Assembly (NCBI GenBank): GCA_004369045.1
Contig: ML213542.1
Span: forward strand, 54,170 to 118,169
Direction of reading: 5' to 3'
DNA from: Heliocybe sulcata
Lineage: Eukaryota; Basidiomycota; Agaricomycetes; Gloeophyllales; Gloeophyllaceae
DNA length: 64,000 nt
Below, in pieces: positions 43,821 to 55,288 of the stretch. The translations under genes were made by a program, and so were the position numbers. The notes under the pieces are model-generated. The model had not been told where the DNA came from and did no database searches. It saw only the letters and a program-made list of their open reading frames with translations. The first letter of the stretch is position 1, and each line of letters begins with the position of its first letter.

Positions 43821-43849
43821 ATACTATTACCGGAGGGGAGTTGATCAGG
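43821..43849 (+). repeat. Left terminal inverted repeat of the transposon
   Basis: Perfect inverted match to 47468-47496, including the TA duplication and one further symmetrical base. Confidence 0.9.
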
Positions 43850-44279
43850 TTTTCGGTATTGATTTTATATCTTTATTGTTACCACACCTATGGATACCGC
43901 TTCTTGACAGTTCGATGCAATATATGCTGTTACACTATTTGTGAAACAAAGTAGGCCAATAATTGCAGAAATATGCTGTCGGCAGGCTTTGATCGTCCTC
44001 GGCAGGATTTCACTTACACCGAAGGCGTGTTGACCAGATGAGTCACGCCAACTGTCACAACCGATGATGTCAAATTGGAACTCCGCTCGGTCATCGAAGT
44101 GACGTCCCCTGCTGCTGCTGCCGCTCACTATACGCAAGGTGCCATGCCAGAACATTGGCAGCAGAGTAAACGAATTACATGCTATATGTACAAGAAATCA
44201 ACAATTATACAAGCTGTAACTGATGCTACAAGGCATTCAGAGGAAAACCATCGGCTCATGATGCGGGTACATGGTCCCG

Positions 44280-46976
44280 CTACCGAACAGAGCCATACAG
44301 GTATGGGTACGCAAATGAACCAGCGTCAGCCGAGGATCCAACCACAAAGCCTTGAGGTGCATGGTTGACGCTTGAAGAGAGCGGCAGACGAGATTGGAGC
44401 GGTGCACGCATGATCTGAGGATACTCGGATGGGGGGCGGTTCTCGTCACCTTCGGTAACCGAGAAAGAGCGAGTAGAATGACCACTGGGAAGTGAGGAAG
44501 GCTTTGGTAGTTGCTGATTATGGTCGGACTGGGATAGCAATTCCTGAAGAGCCCGTTCCGAGTCAAGCAATGACTCTGTCGAAGAGCCATCCACTTGCAC
44601 TGTAACTTCAGCAGGCAACTTGACATTCGAATAGAGACCTTCGAAACGGGCATCTAGGCGGAGGAACGGATCGGCTGTAAGTTTAGCCACAATTGCATCG
44701 ACGATCTGCGGTTGCGTGAGACTGGCGTAGTCGAGACGTAAGACATGTGCAATGTCCTCGAGTTCCGGTTTGCGTCTGCTCTTTAGACTACCACGGTAGC
44801 GCAGCTTGTCATTGACTAGTAATGCAGCACGTCGTACTGCTGTCTCGAGCTCCGCAGTCTTCTTCGCCTTGCTCTTCTCTTTCTCGAGCCTCTCCTTCTC
44901 ATCCTTCTCACGCTGAATCTGATCGTAGTGTGCTCGAGCTTCAGGGGCCACCAAGAACTCTGCTTCAGACTGGAATGCATGGCCTCTGCNNNNNNNNNNN
45001 NNNNNNNNNNNNNNNNNNNNNNNNNNNNNNNNNNNNNNNNNNNNNNNNNNNNNNNNNNNNNNNNNNNNNNNNNNNNNNNNNNNNNNNNNNNNNNNNNNNN
45101 NNNNNNNNNNNNNNNNNNNNNNNNNNNNNNNNNNNNNNNNNNNNNNNNNNNNNNNNNNNNNNNNNNNNNNNNNNNNNNNNNNNNNNNNNNNNNNNNNNNN
45201 NNNNNNNNNNNNNNNNNNNNNNNNNNNNNNNNNNNNNNNNNNNNNNNNNNNNNNNNNNNNNNNNNNNNNNNNNNNNNNNNNNNNNNNNNNNNNNNNNNNN
45301 NNNNNNNNNNNNNNGAATGCAAATGCTGGCCGGCGGTTTGTGAGGAACTGAGGTATGAGTGGAGGATATGTTGGGATAGGACAGCCTGGCCAGAGAGGTG
45401 GCGGTCGCATGAGATGACTCGAGCTCAGGCACTACATCAGATGGTGGGTGCAATGGCAATTCGTCTTCTCGATCATGATACCATGCTATCTGCCCAGCAT
45501 CGAGGACCTCCCCGCCCATCCCAACGGCGCAACCCGTGGAGCTTGCCTCTTGAGATTGCGGTGCAAGTGCTGTCTCGGGAGGACCAGCGATCATGGGAAG
45601 AATCAAGGAAGCAGGTTCGGATGCATCGTCTGTATCGCTACCCATTTCTCTGGATGTATCTGTTGCGGGAGCAGGATATGAGGCAGGAAGATGGGCCTGC
45701 GTCAAAGATGTCTGGCTGGGTGCGAAATCAGCTTCAGTGAAAATACAGGGGTTAAATGGCTCGATCCCCGTCTTGCGGAAAGCGGCTTTGATGGTCTCTG
45801 GTGTGACCGATGCAGAGCGAACTGACATATATTCATCAACAAACAGATGCTTGGACAATCCGTCGCCCGTTTCCTGCACGATATCCTCCATGCGCTCGAG
45901 CCATTTCTTGGATAGTGGCCCAAAGCAGCCAACATCGCAGGGTTGCGTCTTGTGTGTCGTGTGGGCTGGCAGCTTATAGAAGTGTATATTCCACTTGTCG
46001 GCCTCCGCCCGTATCTCCTTGGTGAGGTGAGAACCGTGTCCGTCGAAGATGAGCAGGATTGGGTCATCCGGACTGCCTAGTTGAGCGCGTTTCTTGTTGG
46101 CTTGTGGAATGAATGTCTCACAGAACCATTTATGGCACTGGAAGTCATCTGTCCATCCATTTTGAGTCAATCCAATGCTAAATTTGCCAGTGAGAGCCTG
46201 TTCTGAATATAGGATTGCAACCGGACTCACGATATATTCGGATACTTCTGGAACCATTCGAGGTAATATGTTTTCTTGCCTTCAAACAGGAAGCCTGGAT
46301 CCACCATAGTCGCATCGGCACATGCGCACTCGACAACTGTGACCAATTCAAGATTGGCAGACCGTTTCTTGTAGTTCATGCGACTCTTCCGGTGAATGAA
46401 GTACTTTCGCCCAGTTCTCTTGCGTCCCCCGCCGATTTGCATACCAGTTTCATCAAAATTATATATGTTCCATATTTTATATCTGTACCGAGCTCGAGCA
46501 TTGCCTAGCTTATCAAAGTGATCAGCTATATTTGTGGGATTAAATGCCTGGGCACGCTTGGGGTCCAGTCCCGTGGTACCACAGAACTTGAGTACCGTTA
46601 CATGGCGCGTTCGAAAATTCCGCACCCAGAAGTCTGACGGTCTATGCCCAGTCAACTGGAACACCTTAGCCCTGATCTCCTTGTTACCCCAGGGCCTCCC
46701 TTCGTCTGCCTCGTGAAACATCCAATCCAAGATAACTCCCTCTTGCACCCATGTCAGCAGCTTCTGCTTTTCGTGGGCACTGGAGGCAGGCTGGTGCTTC
46801 TCATAGAAACGATTGCGGAGAGTTGTGAGGTTAACTTCATATTTGCGGGATGTATCGGAGAAGTTGCGCTCGGCGAAAGGCTGGCCATGGAGGAAGTCGA
46901 CTGCCGCAGACAGGCAGGACTCTGCATCTCCCAGACTTGATGTAGGCTGGAAGCTAGATGGTCGGTAGGCAGGCAT
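44280..46976 (-). CDS. Pogo-family DDE transposase, interrupted by an assembly gap
   Basis: Exon 1 is 46976-46231 and exon 2 starts at 46177. The join PNIS/IGLTQNGWTDD matches the family and is in phase. Domains in order: a Psq-type helix-turn-helix (FAERNFSDTSRKYEVNLTTL), a CENP-B-type DNA-binding domain (GRPWGNKEIRAKVFQLTGHR), and the DDE catalytic core with NFDETG, LLIFDGHGSH and CDVGCFGPLSKKW providing three Asp. A Ser/Pro-rich linker runs into the 325-N gap; beyond it come a charged helix (QIQREKDEKERLEKEK) and a tail ending at TAG 44280. The frame before and after the gap differs by one, so the gap length is wrong or an intron lies in it. An upstream in-frame Met exists at 47036; 46976 (MPAYRPSSFQPTSS) is preferred but not proven. 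Confidence 0.85.
44990..45314. other. Assembly gap, 325 N
   Basis: Undetermined bases inside the transposase gene; the true length is unknown. Confidence 1.
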
Positions 46977-47467
46977 CACAGTACCACCGAGGGATTCACG
47001 CTGTTGTAGCACCGGTCGAGCAGGCCAGATGAACACTTACAGTACCAAGTCGCGTCCGAATGCGCCTTGTTTACCAGATCACGTTCGGGCGGAGTTTGAA
47101 TCTCGCTCGTCACGCTCAGGTGGCGCAACCTGATCAAGTCACCTCATCACCCGGTCTATGTCTACGCACTGATTGTAACAAAAATCGGGCAGGTTATATG
47201 CATTTCTAGTCACCAGAAGCATTGGTCTCCGTATATTTTGCAGCAATATATGCCACACAAGGAGGAAGATCTCCCATATACTCTGTTTTGATGCAGCCCT
47301 TAATAGCTATCCATCGCGTACTATGACTTGACCATAGGCTAAATGAAAGTGTACTGTTGTACATACATAACTAGTGTCTATCTACTGCTATGAGTCCATC
47401 CACGAGCCTACCCATCTAAAATAGCAGGCCATACGAATATTTCTCCGGATTAATCAAGTCAAATCGC

Positions 47468-47496
47468 CCTGATCAACTCCCCTCCGGTAATAGTAT
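47468..47496 (+). repeat. Right terminal inverted repeat of the transposon
   Basis: Perfect inverted match to the left end. The bases inside the repeat (TTGACTTGATTA-like on the minus strand) also resemble the left subterminal sequence weakly. Confidence 0.9.
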
Positions 47497-47925
47497 AGAC
47501 GGACCCCGCGTCTTCTGGATGACTGTGATAAAGCTGGGCAAACTAGGTCCTTTAAAATAGCCTGGCAGTTGGCCACTGAGCACTGGAATACTGCATCGGC
47601 CAGGTCATGTTGAAATACGGAAATAATATTAATCCAATAGAGACACGTCTTTAATATTATATAGAACTGGCGCCTACTCTGCTCCCATGCCTTATCATGT
47701 ATACCAACCTTTGCATGTACGAACCATTTTATGAAGGTATCTACATACCGGAGCGTAAGTCAGGAGAAAGCGGTTTGGTGCCTCCCTGCCACATTTGGTT
47801 CCGAGACTGTGTGCCCCATGTGGCTGTGCAATTTGGCACGTGCACCGATAATGTGGCTATAAACGATCTCTGCCCGTGCCACAGCTCATTCATTCGCCAG
47901 CACGAGTCACTCATTGCGTCCCATC
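47497..47925. other. Spacer between transposon and K3
   Basis: No supported gene. It presumably contains the K3 promoter. The upstream end is AT-rich. Confidence 0.4.
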
Positions 47926-48916
47926 ATGGCCTCAAGCACCTCATCTATGCCTGACTCCACCACGAAGGAGGCCCACCCTCCATCCCCCGAAGACGCCGCG
48001 CGTCTCAAACGCGACCGACACGACAAGCGCGGCATGGCCCGCATCATCACCAGCTCGACAAGCACACCCTTCTTCACCCTCCATCTCAAAACCATCCACC
48101 CCCCGGAGCTCCTAGAAGAAGACTTTCCCCTAAACAAAACAACCCTCTCCCGCAAACACACACAAAAAGCGCACCTCGTATCCTACGCGTTCGCAAACCC
48201 CTTTGCCGGTATAAAAGTCATCAGCCTCGACGACCCAAATGACCACGAGCTCCCCGACTTCCTGACGCCCCTCCGAGACTTCGTTTCCTGCTACCGCGAC
48301 CTTGCCCAAGGGCGCGCGTTCGACCCGATCCACCCCAAGGCCCTCTACATCGACGACCGCCACAACCTCAGACTCTTGGATATCCTGGGCGAGCATCAAC
48401 CGACCTCACAAGCACTGTCGCAGCTCCCGACAAAGGCAAGTGACGTCCAGAAAGCTCCTCAAGTGAGATGGACCAGGGAGGCAGTGGGAATGGACTGCGA
48501 CACAGCGAAAGAATCCGACGCGCTCTTTAAACTGCCCCAAACCCTCTCCCTCGGTTACCTCGGAAAATTCCGAAGCACCAGGGAGATGCTGGAGAGCGTC
48601 AAGGATACCGTTCTGGGTAAGCACTCTACACACATCCTGCTTCCAAGTCTAACATACCTCTACAGCTCATAAAGCGCTTTACGAGCACGGCGAGCTGCAC
48701 GGAGACATCAACCCCAACACCATCCTCATATCCAACCCTAGAGAAGGAAAACAACGTGGGTTCCTCTGGGACTACGAGCCCGCCAGAATCTACGCGGTGC
48801 CAGGTATGGAGGACGTCAACTGGCGTTATATGATGTCTGCTATGCCGAGCATGCGGGACATCGTTCCCGAGCTTGTCAAGCGGGTGCATCTGAACAAGAA
48901 ATCAGAGAGGCTATAA
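47926..48916 (+). CDS. Kinase-like protein K3 with intact HGD motif
   Basis: Exons 47926-48616 and 48666-48916 give 313 residues. Splicing yields VKDTVLAHKALYEHGELHGD and INPNTILI, then RGFLWDYEPARIYAV. This is the helix, catalytic loop (H-G-D...N) and metal-binding segment (D of WDYE) of a fungal kinase-like fold. The N-terminal half contains PKALYIDDRHNLRLLDILGE, which aligns with the RLFDILGE region of K1 and K2. No glycine loop or canonical catalytic Lys is visible, so activity is doubtful even though the loop Asp is kept. It resembles the C-lobe of FunK1-type fungal kinases. A Ser/Thr-rich N-terminus precedes the domain. Confidence 0.65.
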
Positions 48917-49195
48917 GATTAAACTCCCCCGCTGCCTGATAGAATGCCCCCTTGACTCTGTGCAGGTCGTAACATGTAGCTTGCTTATAATTAGTACTGC
49001 CCCTTGACCGGTACATGTCCCCTCTGAATCATGCTCAGAGCGAGTAACATGCATATGTATGCGGCCTCGTCCACACCTATAATGCATGCCAGCAGACTGA
49101 TACTAATACAAGTATATATATGCCATCATCTAAGGCATTCACCCAAACCACCGTCGCTCATAACGTACACCCCTCCCCCCACCCCACCCACTCGC
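48917..49195. other. 3' flanks of K3 and the transporter (convergent)
   Basis: AT-rich spacer followed by a C-rich stretch (ACCCCTCCCCCCACCCCACC) next to the transporter stop. No gene seen. Confidence 0.4.
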
Positions 49196-51566
49196 TCACC
49201 CTCCCCGCACCTCCACCTCCGCCTCACTACTCTTCTCATTCACCTCCTTCTCACTGCTCTTCTCATCCCCCTCCTTCCCACCCCCCTCCCTCGCTCCATA
49301 CCTCTTCTCCACCGCCTCCAAATCCGCCTTCCCCCCAAACGTACTCGCAAAATAAAAATCCATCTCCTCCAGCGTCTTCCCCTTCGTCTCCGGCGCATAA
49401 AGATAAAATACCGGGATCATGGCAGCGTTGAACACGGCCAGGATGACGTAGTATTCTAGAGTACCAGTGGGTTAGCAAAGTTCCTTGCAGGGAGCGCGTG
49501 CAGATACGTACTGTATCCGATCTATAATCGCAGCGTTAGTCATGAACGGACATGTCAACAGCAGTACTGGTTAAGAAGCTTACATTCTGGATAGCCGTAG
49601 GCGTCCACTCCACAATCACAAAATTGAAGAACCACACCCAAATCCCAGCAAACCCAAGCCCTAGATCACACCCTTCTCAACCCGCACGACTATCACAAAA
49701 TCGCCAGTACTCACCGTCAGACCGGATATTGAGCGGCAAAATCTCCGCTCCATACCCCCACGACGTCGCCAACCAACACGTACTAAACAGCCCACGATAA
49801 CCAAACGTTCCAGCATCGAGTAGAGGACCAGCGTACGTACCTATAAGCCGCAAAGAAGATAAAGATAAACGCCACAATCGCCCCTCCAAACGCGCTCGAT
49901 CCCTCCGGCGCCGTCGCAATAAGCGACGCAATCACGATCCAGCATATAGCCTAGCACACACACACAAACACCGAGAAGAAATGAGGCTACCTCGAAACGG
50001 GGAGGAGGAGAGGGATGTTACCTGCAGAGCGCACCCGATTATGAACAGCGTGATCCGCCCGACTTTGTCGATCAAGACGATGGTGGGGAGGGTGAAGACG
50101 AAGGAGGTGACGGAGAAGAAGCCCTGTTGGTGCCACTTATGAGGTGAGTATGGATGGATGATATAGTTGTACGTACCCCAATGAGGACTGCGCATATAGG
50201 GTTTGGAGCTCAGTATGAAGGAAGGGCTGTAGGAAACAAGTGACAGACGCACGACTGGCTTGTCTCCCGACCTTCAGGTACGTCTGCAACAGCGTCGGAA
50301 CATAATACGTTATCCTAGAAACGGATGCCATCAGACAATTCGAGCACAACTCCCCACCGTATTATGTTGACTCACGCATTGACCCCAGTCGCCTGCTGCC
50401 CCACAGCAACGAGCACCGCCAACCCAACCCTTCGCGCATTCTGCGTCGGCCCGCTCGTAAACAACTGCATCACCCTACTCTTCGCCCCCGCTTTCGCTTC
50501 CAACTCCTCCGCCTCTTCGCCCATCATCAGCATCATCCCATCAGCAGACGAGCAAAAATAGGACGAACCTATCATCTCGGTCATCGTCCGCCGCACGTCC
50601 GGAGTCTCAGGTGTAGCGCCCCCACCCAACAACCTAATCACCACATTCTCCGCCTCCTCGACGCGCCCTTTCGATACCAGCCACCGCGGCGACTCGGGGA
50701 GGACGAAACAGAAGAGACCGGTGATCACCGTGAAGATGACCTGGAACGCTAGCGGAAACGCAAAAGCGAACTTGGAATCCGAGTCTGCTTGAGAATAATT
50801 GATCCACTTTATGTGTATTCGCAAGTTCAATGGCAAGGTCGCCGGAAATCAGAGGTGAAAGCCACTGACCTGTGCGAGGAACAGACCGAGGGTGGCGATA
50901 CATATTTCAGTCGCCATATGGGCTCCTCTACTTGCAGCTGGGGTACATTCCGCAAGATAGGTAGGAACCGTGGTTGTCTTTGTAAACGTCGTAAGGTCCT
51001 AATCGTCATGCATCAAGGCGGGTCCTTACCTGAATACCCACACCCATCCCGCTAAGCAATCTAACGGAAAAAATTCGATCACAGCAGCAGATCATCAGGA
51101 TAGATACGCACCGGCCTGCAATCAGCTCGCCGAATGTAGAACTGGTGGCTTGCAGAATCGCGCCCACGATGACCAGGACACTAGTCACGTTAGCCAACCC
51201 TAGCGTGACTGATAATGCAAGTCTCCTACGTACCACCCAACCTGTATCGTCCGTCTACGACCAAGGAGCGCACCGATGAACAGGACCGTAAGAGCGCCTA
51301 TCGCCCCGCCGACGTCGAACAAGGCACTGGTAGTGCCTTGCACGGACGCGTCTGGGGGCGTCTCGGGGTTCGGTCCAAATGTGGTCAGGTAGTAATGCGA
51401 CACGAGCGATCCAGCAAAGACACCCTGATCTGAGTTCGGGATCAGTACTCTCTTGTAGCCAGTACTATGTAGATAGCTCACCATAGCCAAAGTTAAGAAA
51501 GCCAGCGGAGCATGTGAAAGTGATGAGGTAGACAAGCGGCTTGCCAGTCGGGAGGAAGGAGGCCAT
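49196..51566 (-). CDS. MFS sugar-porter family transporter
   Basis: A plasma-membrane proton-coupled or facilitative sugar transporter of about 12 membrane helices. Well-supported exons start 51566-51482, 51429-51234, 51180-51112 and 51060-51030. The next contains VPTYLAECTPAASRG and ATEICIATLGLFLAQ. Later exons hold PLAFQVIFTVITGLFCFVLP with ESPRWLVSKGR, a long cytosolic loop, QQATGVNAITYYVPTLLQTY, GFFSVTSFVFTLPTIVLIDK, CWLATSWGYGAEILPLNIR and GIWVWFFNFVIVEWTPTAI. Family signatures are GRRRTI after helix 2, PESPRWL after helix 6 and PETKGKTLEEMDFYF after helix 12. The C-terminal tail is rich in Glu and Lys (EKSSEKEVNEKSSEAEVEV). Substrate cannot be told from sequence. Confidence 0.9.
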
Positions 51567-52680
51567 GGTATCCGTCAGAATAGGCAGCGGAGCGCAACCG
51601 CATCCTGGACATGGGCGCCAGTGTTTGTAGCCTACCCCACAATGCAACCGACTGACCTCATTGGCCACAGAGGCTCGGTAACGAGGATGTGAGATAGCGG
51701 CTCATTTGGTTATGGATGCGGGTTCTTTGATGGCAAGTGGATGGGGGAGCGTGGGCTACCGGTCGGAGTTGATCATGAAGAGAGTGTTAAGCGGCCCTCA
51801 TATAGATTCCCGGTTCGCACGGCAGCACATTCTGTCCTTGCATACGCGAACGGACTTCATAATCACGCAAGGGACGATGCTTGATGGGAAAGAACAGAAC
51901 CATGTCCTATCTGCTGGACCATTAGCGAGTCATCGTAATGCGAGGCGACTAATAGATGCGCACCATCGTAAGCTGGAAGAAATACAATGCTTATTACGCA
52001 TTATTTGCTGATCTAAGCAACAGCATAAGCACAGTGACAAGTACTATCCCCAGACTACAGTCCACCTGGCCAGCCATGGGTACGAGCATCCCGAAGTCAG
52101 ACGGAGGTCCCATGCACCGACGAAACCTTCAAGACAAGCACATGAGAAAGACGTACGAACAGACGCGTATAGTTGCACCGTTCCGTGGTCTTGTGATATG
52201 TGCGTGAAAATCCAGATAAAATATTCGGCACGTCTGAGATACCTTTTCGATTGCAGCGTTATCTGGAAAGCTTGGTGCGCAGCAGTCCTTCCCGTACTGC
52301 CAGGGTCGGAGCAGTCTGAGCTGCTCTGCACAGCCACCATCAAAGCGATCGTCTTCCGGAACTCCCTCACTTTGAACACCGTCGTCGGCATTCCATGACA
52401 TGGTATAGCAGCCGACTTCACCTGGATTTCACATAGAACACCGAATTCTGGCATGGACACTTGTAGTGAATGGTACCCGTTAATAGGTAACGGCATGCGT
52501 TCACCTCATGGCTTCCATGCTCGAGCTTCGAGGCGTCTGGTGCATCACTATACTCACCTGCAAGTCCATGGATAGTTCCTTTAGTTTCCTCGATATCCCC
52601 TACGCCGTGCATCAGCTAAAACACTAGCGCCTTCTCCTCATGCACACTAACTGGCACGTAAGTCGCACTTCGAGCTTGCC
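51567..52680. other. Upstream region of the transporter, no supported gene
   Basis: Presumably holds the promoter of the minus-strand transporter. Frames of 60-150 codons on both strands lack recognisable features. Confidence 0.4.
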
Positions 52681-53397
52681 ATGGCCCAACACCCTGATTT
52701 CCTCAAGAGGCTTAGACTCTCCGTCTCCACCCAGCACCGCTCAGCTCCAGCGGTCCCTGCATTCTCCTGTGGCTCCTACTCACCGGATGGCCGCTTCTTC
52801 TACGCAGAGTCAGACGCACCCTCCACATCTACGGCCAGCGCCTCATCCAGCGCATCTCAAAACCGTTCACAAGTGATCGCAGGAGTTCGCCATACTCCAA
52901 GTACCGAGACATCCACGAAGAGGCGCGGTATTGGAGATCAGCGCGCCGCCTGCAGAGACATCTCGGGAACTCGAATAGCCTTGCACTTTCGACGATACCA
53001 GTTGTCCTATACTACACTCCGCCCCTGCCGCCCCCTTCGCATGGGACTGCAACCAAAGACCCAGAAACGACAGAGTCCCCTCTCTCCCCCAAATCCTTCT
53101 GCAAATGGCACCGCATGGTCTTCAAAGGCCCCGTACGTCCCTTCCTCCTTTCCCACACCCATGCCTGACGACGCTGCGTATACGTAGCTGCACCCTACGC
53201 TCAAACAGGCAAAATCCCAGATCAAGAATTACAGCAGCCGCGACCGACGGATGATATACCGGATATCTCGCATGCTCTCAGATGAAGAGGTGTTTGGGTC
53301 TTGTGGTCGGAGAACGCGATGGTCTCCCGAGTATCAAGAGATGTGGAGGGTGTGGTTGGAGAGGAAAGGGCCGGACGTGGCGATTGTGTTCCGATAG
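52681..53397 (+). CDS. Unrecognised gene, exon structure uncertain
   Basis: Two parts look genuinely coding. The first is a frame open over about 52720-53132 (SPYSKYRDIHEEARYWRSAR, then RLQRHLGNSNSLALSTIPVV), ending KWHRMVFKGP at a GTACGT donor. The second is a last exon 53209-53397 (AKSQIKNYSSRDRRMIYRIS ... MWRVWLERKGPDVAIVFR) after a CAAACAG acceptor. They splice in phase. The 5' part is unclear: that frame has a hydrophobic ILLWLLLTGWPLLL stretch but no ATG, whereas another frame starts MAQHPDFLKRL at 52681. A small first exon ending at the perfect donor GTAAGT (52658) is an alternative. No family recognised. Confidence 0.45.
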
Positions 53398-54654
53398 ATG
53401 GAGAGAGGGGTGTTGCGTCCCTTAGCACCGCGCTGGGTGGGGATGAGAATGGTGTTTTACGGTTCTTCCTCGATGAGTCGGACATTCTCGTACTTCCTTC
53501 CTTTGCTTGCCCTCCTATATCGAATCTCCTTGCTTGGAGTCGCCTTCATGAACCATTCCCGGCTAGTCCGAGCAGTACACATTGTGTCGCGTTGAACGCG
53601 TACCCCAGCTCCGCCATTCCTAGTATCCCCGCCTAGTCCGTCATAATTCGACCGTGCAATGAGGGACTTGCCGTTCTCTGCCATACGGGCCACCGCGTTC
53701 TATCTCTTCCACGACGCGGAGGTACTGAAGCTCATGTGGGGAGGATGACATGCGTCACTTTTCTATGCGGTATGACGCTCTCTCATTGCTTGCCCCCGCA
53801 AAAATACCAAGCGGCTTTGTTCTGGAGTCTTATCTTTATAAAGGAGAAAAGCGGAGACGACTCAGATCACGCAGATATTGTCAAGGTAAGGTCTGTATCC
53901 AATACTTACCATCCCTCGTGATCGTGACTTTGTGACTCGTTCCTCCTCGGTGCTCACATAGACTTACTACTTCGATCCAATCGAAGGTGCAATCTTCTGA
54001 CCGCCAGGCTGACCAGAATATACAGGAACTTCGCAGACGGAATAGAGCGGTGTAGCTATACGATTTGTTATCCCAACTTAGTCTTGGCAAGCTTGCCCGC
54101 GCTATGAAAGCCGCCATCCGAGCGATGCTGGGTTCAACTGGACAGTCGTCCGGCCAAACTAGGGAGCGGACAGGAGCGACGAGTGGATCAGTCCATAGAA
54201 CCCAATATATGAAACAAAACAGAGAGAGACGAAATCGGCTCAACGTTACGTTGGCTGCGATTTCGCTGGGTTGCGGAGGGCCCGTTGGGCATGCCGAAAT
54301 GCCGATGTGGCTGAAGGCCACAAAAGTGTGGCAGCCAATCGGAAGCCGCACCGAGGCACTGAGCGCGAGGGTGGGCAGAAACGCGTCGTTTCTGCTGCCG
54401 GACGATACCCGAGCTACACCACACCACAACGCACCACAGGAGGGGAGGCTGGCGGGACGAAAAAGTTGCCCGAGACTAACGCAATCGGGAGGGGACGAGG
54501 AAAAGGCTGACGCGTCGCGCTGGCAAGACTATATGCAAAGGTGCGAAGATCCTGGAACTACGCAGCAAGCGTGAATGCCACGAGCCAGGGCGTGCGAGAC
54601 TCGCGTGGGCCGCTCCTAGCTTGGCGGTGCACGGGCTCGAGCCGGTCGTGCCTC
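53398..54654. other. Region between the 53 kb gene and F4, mostly non-coding
   Basis: Bases about 53890-54060 resemble the insert upstream of F1 (TATCCAATACTTACC ... GGAATAGAG). Around 53660-53860 there is weak similarity to 57470-57720 (GACTTGCCGTT, TTCTGGAGTCTT). Nothing coding is supported. Confidence 0.35.
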
Positions 54655-54850
54655 GCGTCGAGTCCGTTAGGCAAGAAGCTTGCGGGCGATAAAAGATTGT
54701 CTCGGTGTTGAATATTCCCACGTGGTTATGGCTTTGCATTCCGTAGTTGTGCATTTTTTATTTATGATTTGGAGATCATTTTTCATGCTACCCCCGAGGG
54801 AGGGAACTCGTAAGGATTGATATAGATTGTGGCAAGGTATTCCACCCTTT
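54655..54850 (+). repeat. Partial S element upstream of F4
   Basis: Only the distal end of the M 3' flank is present (AAGCTTGCGGGCGATAAAAG ... GGAGGGAACTCGTAAGGATT). The hairpins and the M gene are absent, so the F4 unit is a fragment of an M plus F-box unit. Confidence 0.65.
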
Positions 54851-55129
54851 GAAAAGATGCCGAGGCGCGGTTCAAAGCAAAGGAAGTCAGCTCATGTCAG
54901 ATGTCATTATCAGGCGTGGAGGTTGCTGCGTGAACTCGAGTTTTAGACGTCTTGACACGCATACGCGTGCTTTATCGAGTCGATACTCGGATTCGTGATT
55001 GAAAAATTTCATCATCTGAGACTAAAAAACAGTAGCAACGTCACGTAAGAGTGCATCAAAACAGAGTCTTGGTTAATTAATGCATTTCATTGCGAAATTG
55101 TGTGGCGACTTAAGCCACACCGGAGAAAT

Positions 55130-55149
55130 CACGTGCTCGGATACACGTG
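55130..55149 (+). promoter_or_regulatory. Paired CACGTG motifs upstream of F4
   Basis: CACGTG at 55130-55135 and 55144-55149, about 140 nt before the F4 start; homologous in position to the F2 and F3 pairs. Confidence 0.5.
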
Positions 55150-55288
55150 CTTTCTACGTGATGCAACCGGAGAAATGGCTGTCCGCGATTTCGATTATTG
55201 TTCTGGTCTATATCTCGGCCAAGGTACCTTCTTCCGGCCGCAGCATTGAACGTTTCTCCTCTGTATCTCAAGTGGCAAGCTGGATCCT

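Larger units (their letters stand above)
43824..47493 (-). mobile_element. Pogo/Fot1-type DNA transposon, 3.67 kb
   Basis: Terminal inverted repeats beginning CTATTACCGGAGGGGAG are perfect over 26 bp (43824-43849 and 47468-47493). They are flanked by TA on both sides (43822-43823, 47494-47495), the target duplication of the Tc1/mariner superfamily. The element encodes one transposase on the minus strand, and part of it is hidden by the N gap. Perfect repeats and an open transposase suggest a young insertion. It separates the Bud14-like gene from K3. Confidence 0.9.

Noticed and set aside
46977-47036. Longer N-terminus of the transposase from the Met at 47036
   Set aside because: The added 20 residues show no family similarity; kept only as an alternative.
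49120-49460. Plus-strand His/Pro-rich frames near 49.1-49.4 kb
   Set aside because: They are antisense to the C-terminal exon of the MFS transporter and the C-rich spacer.
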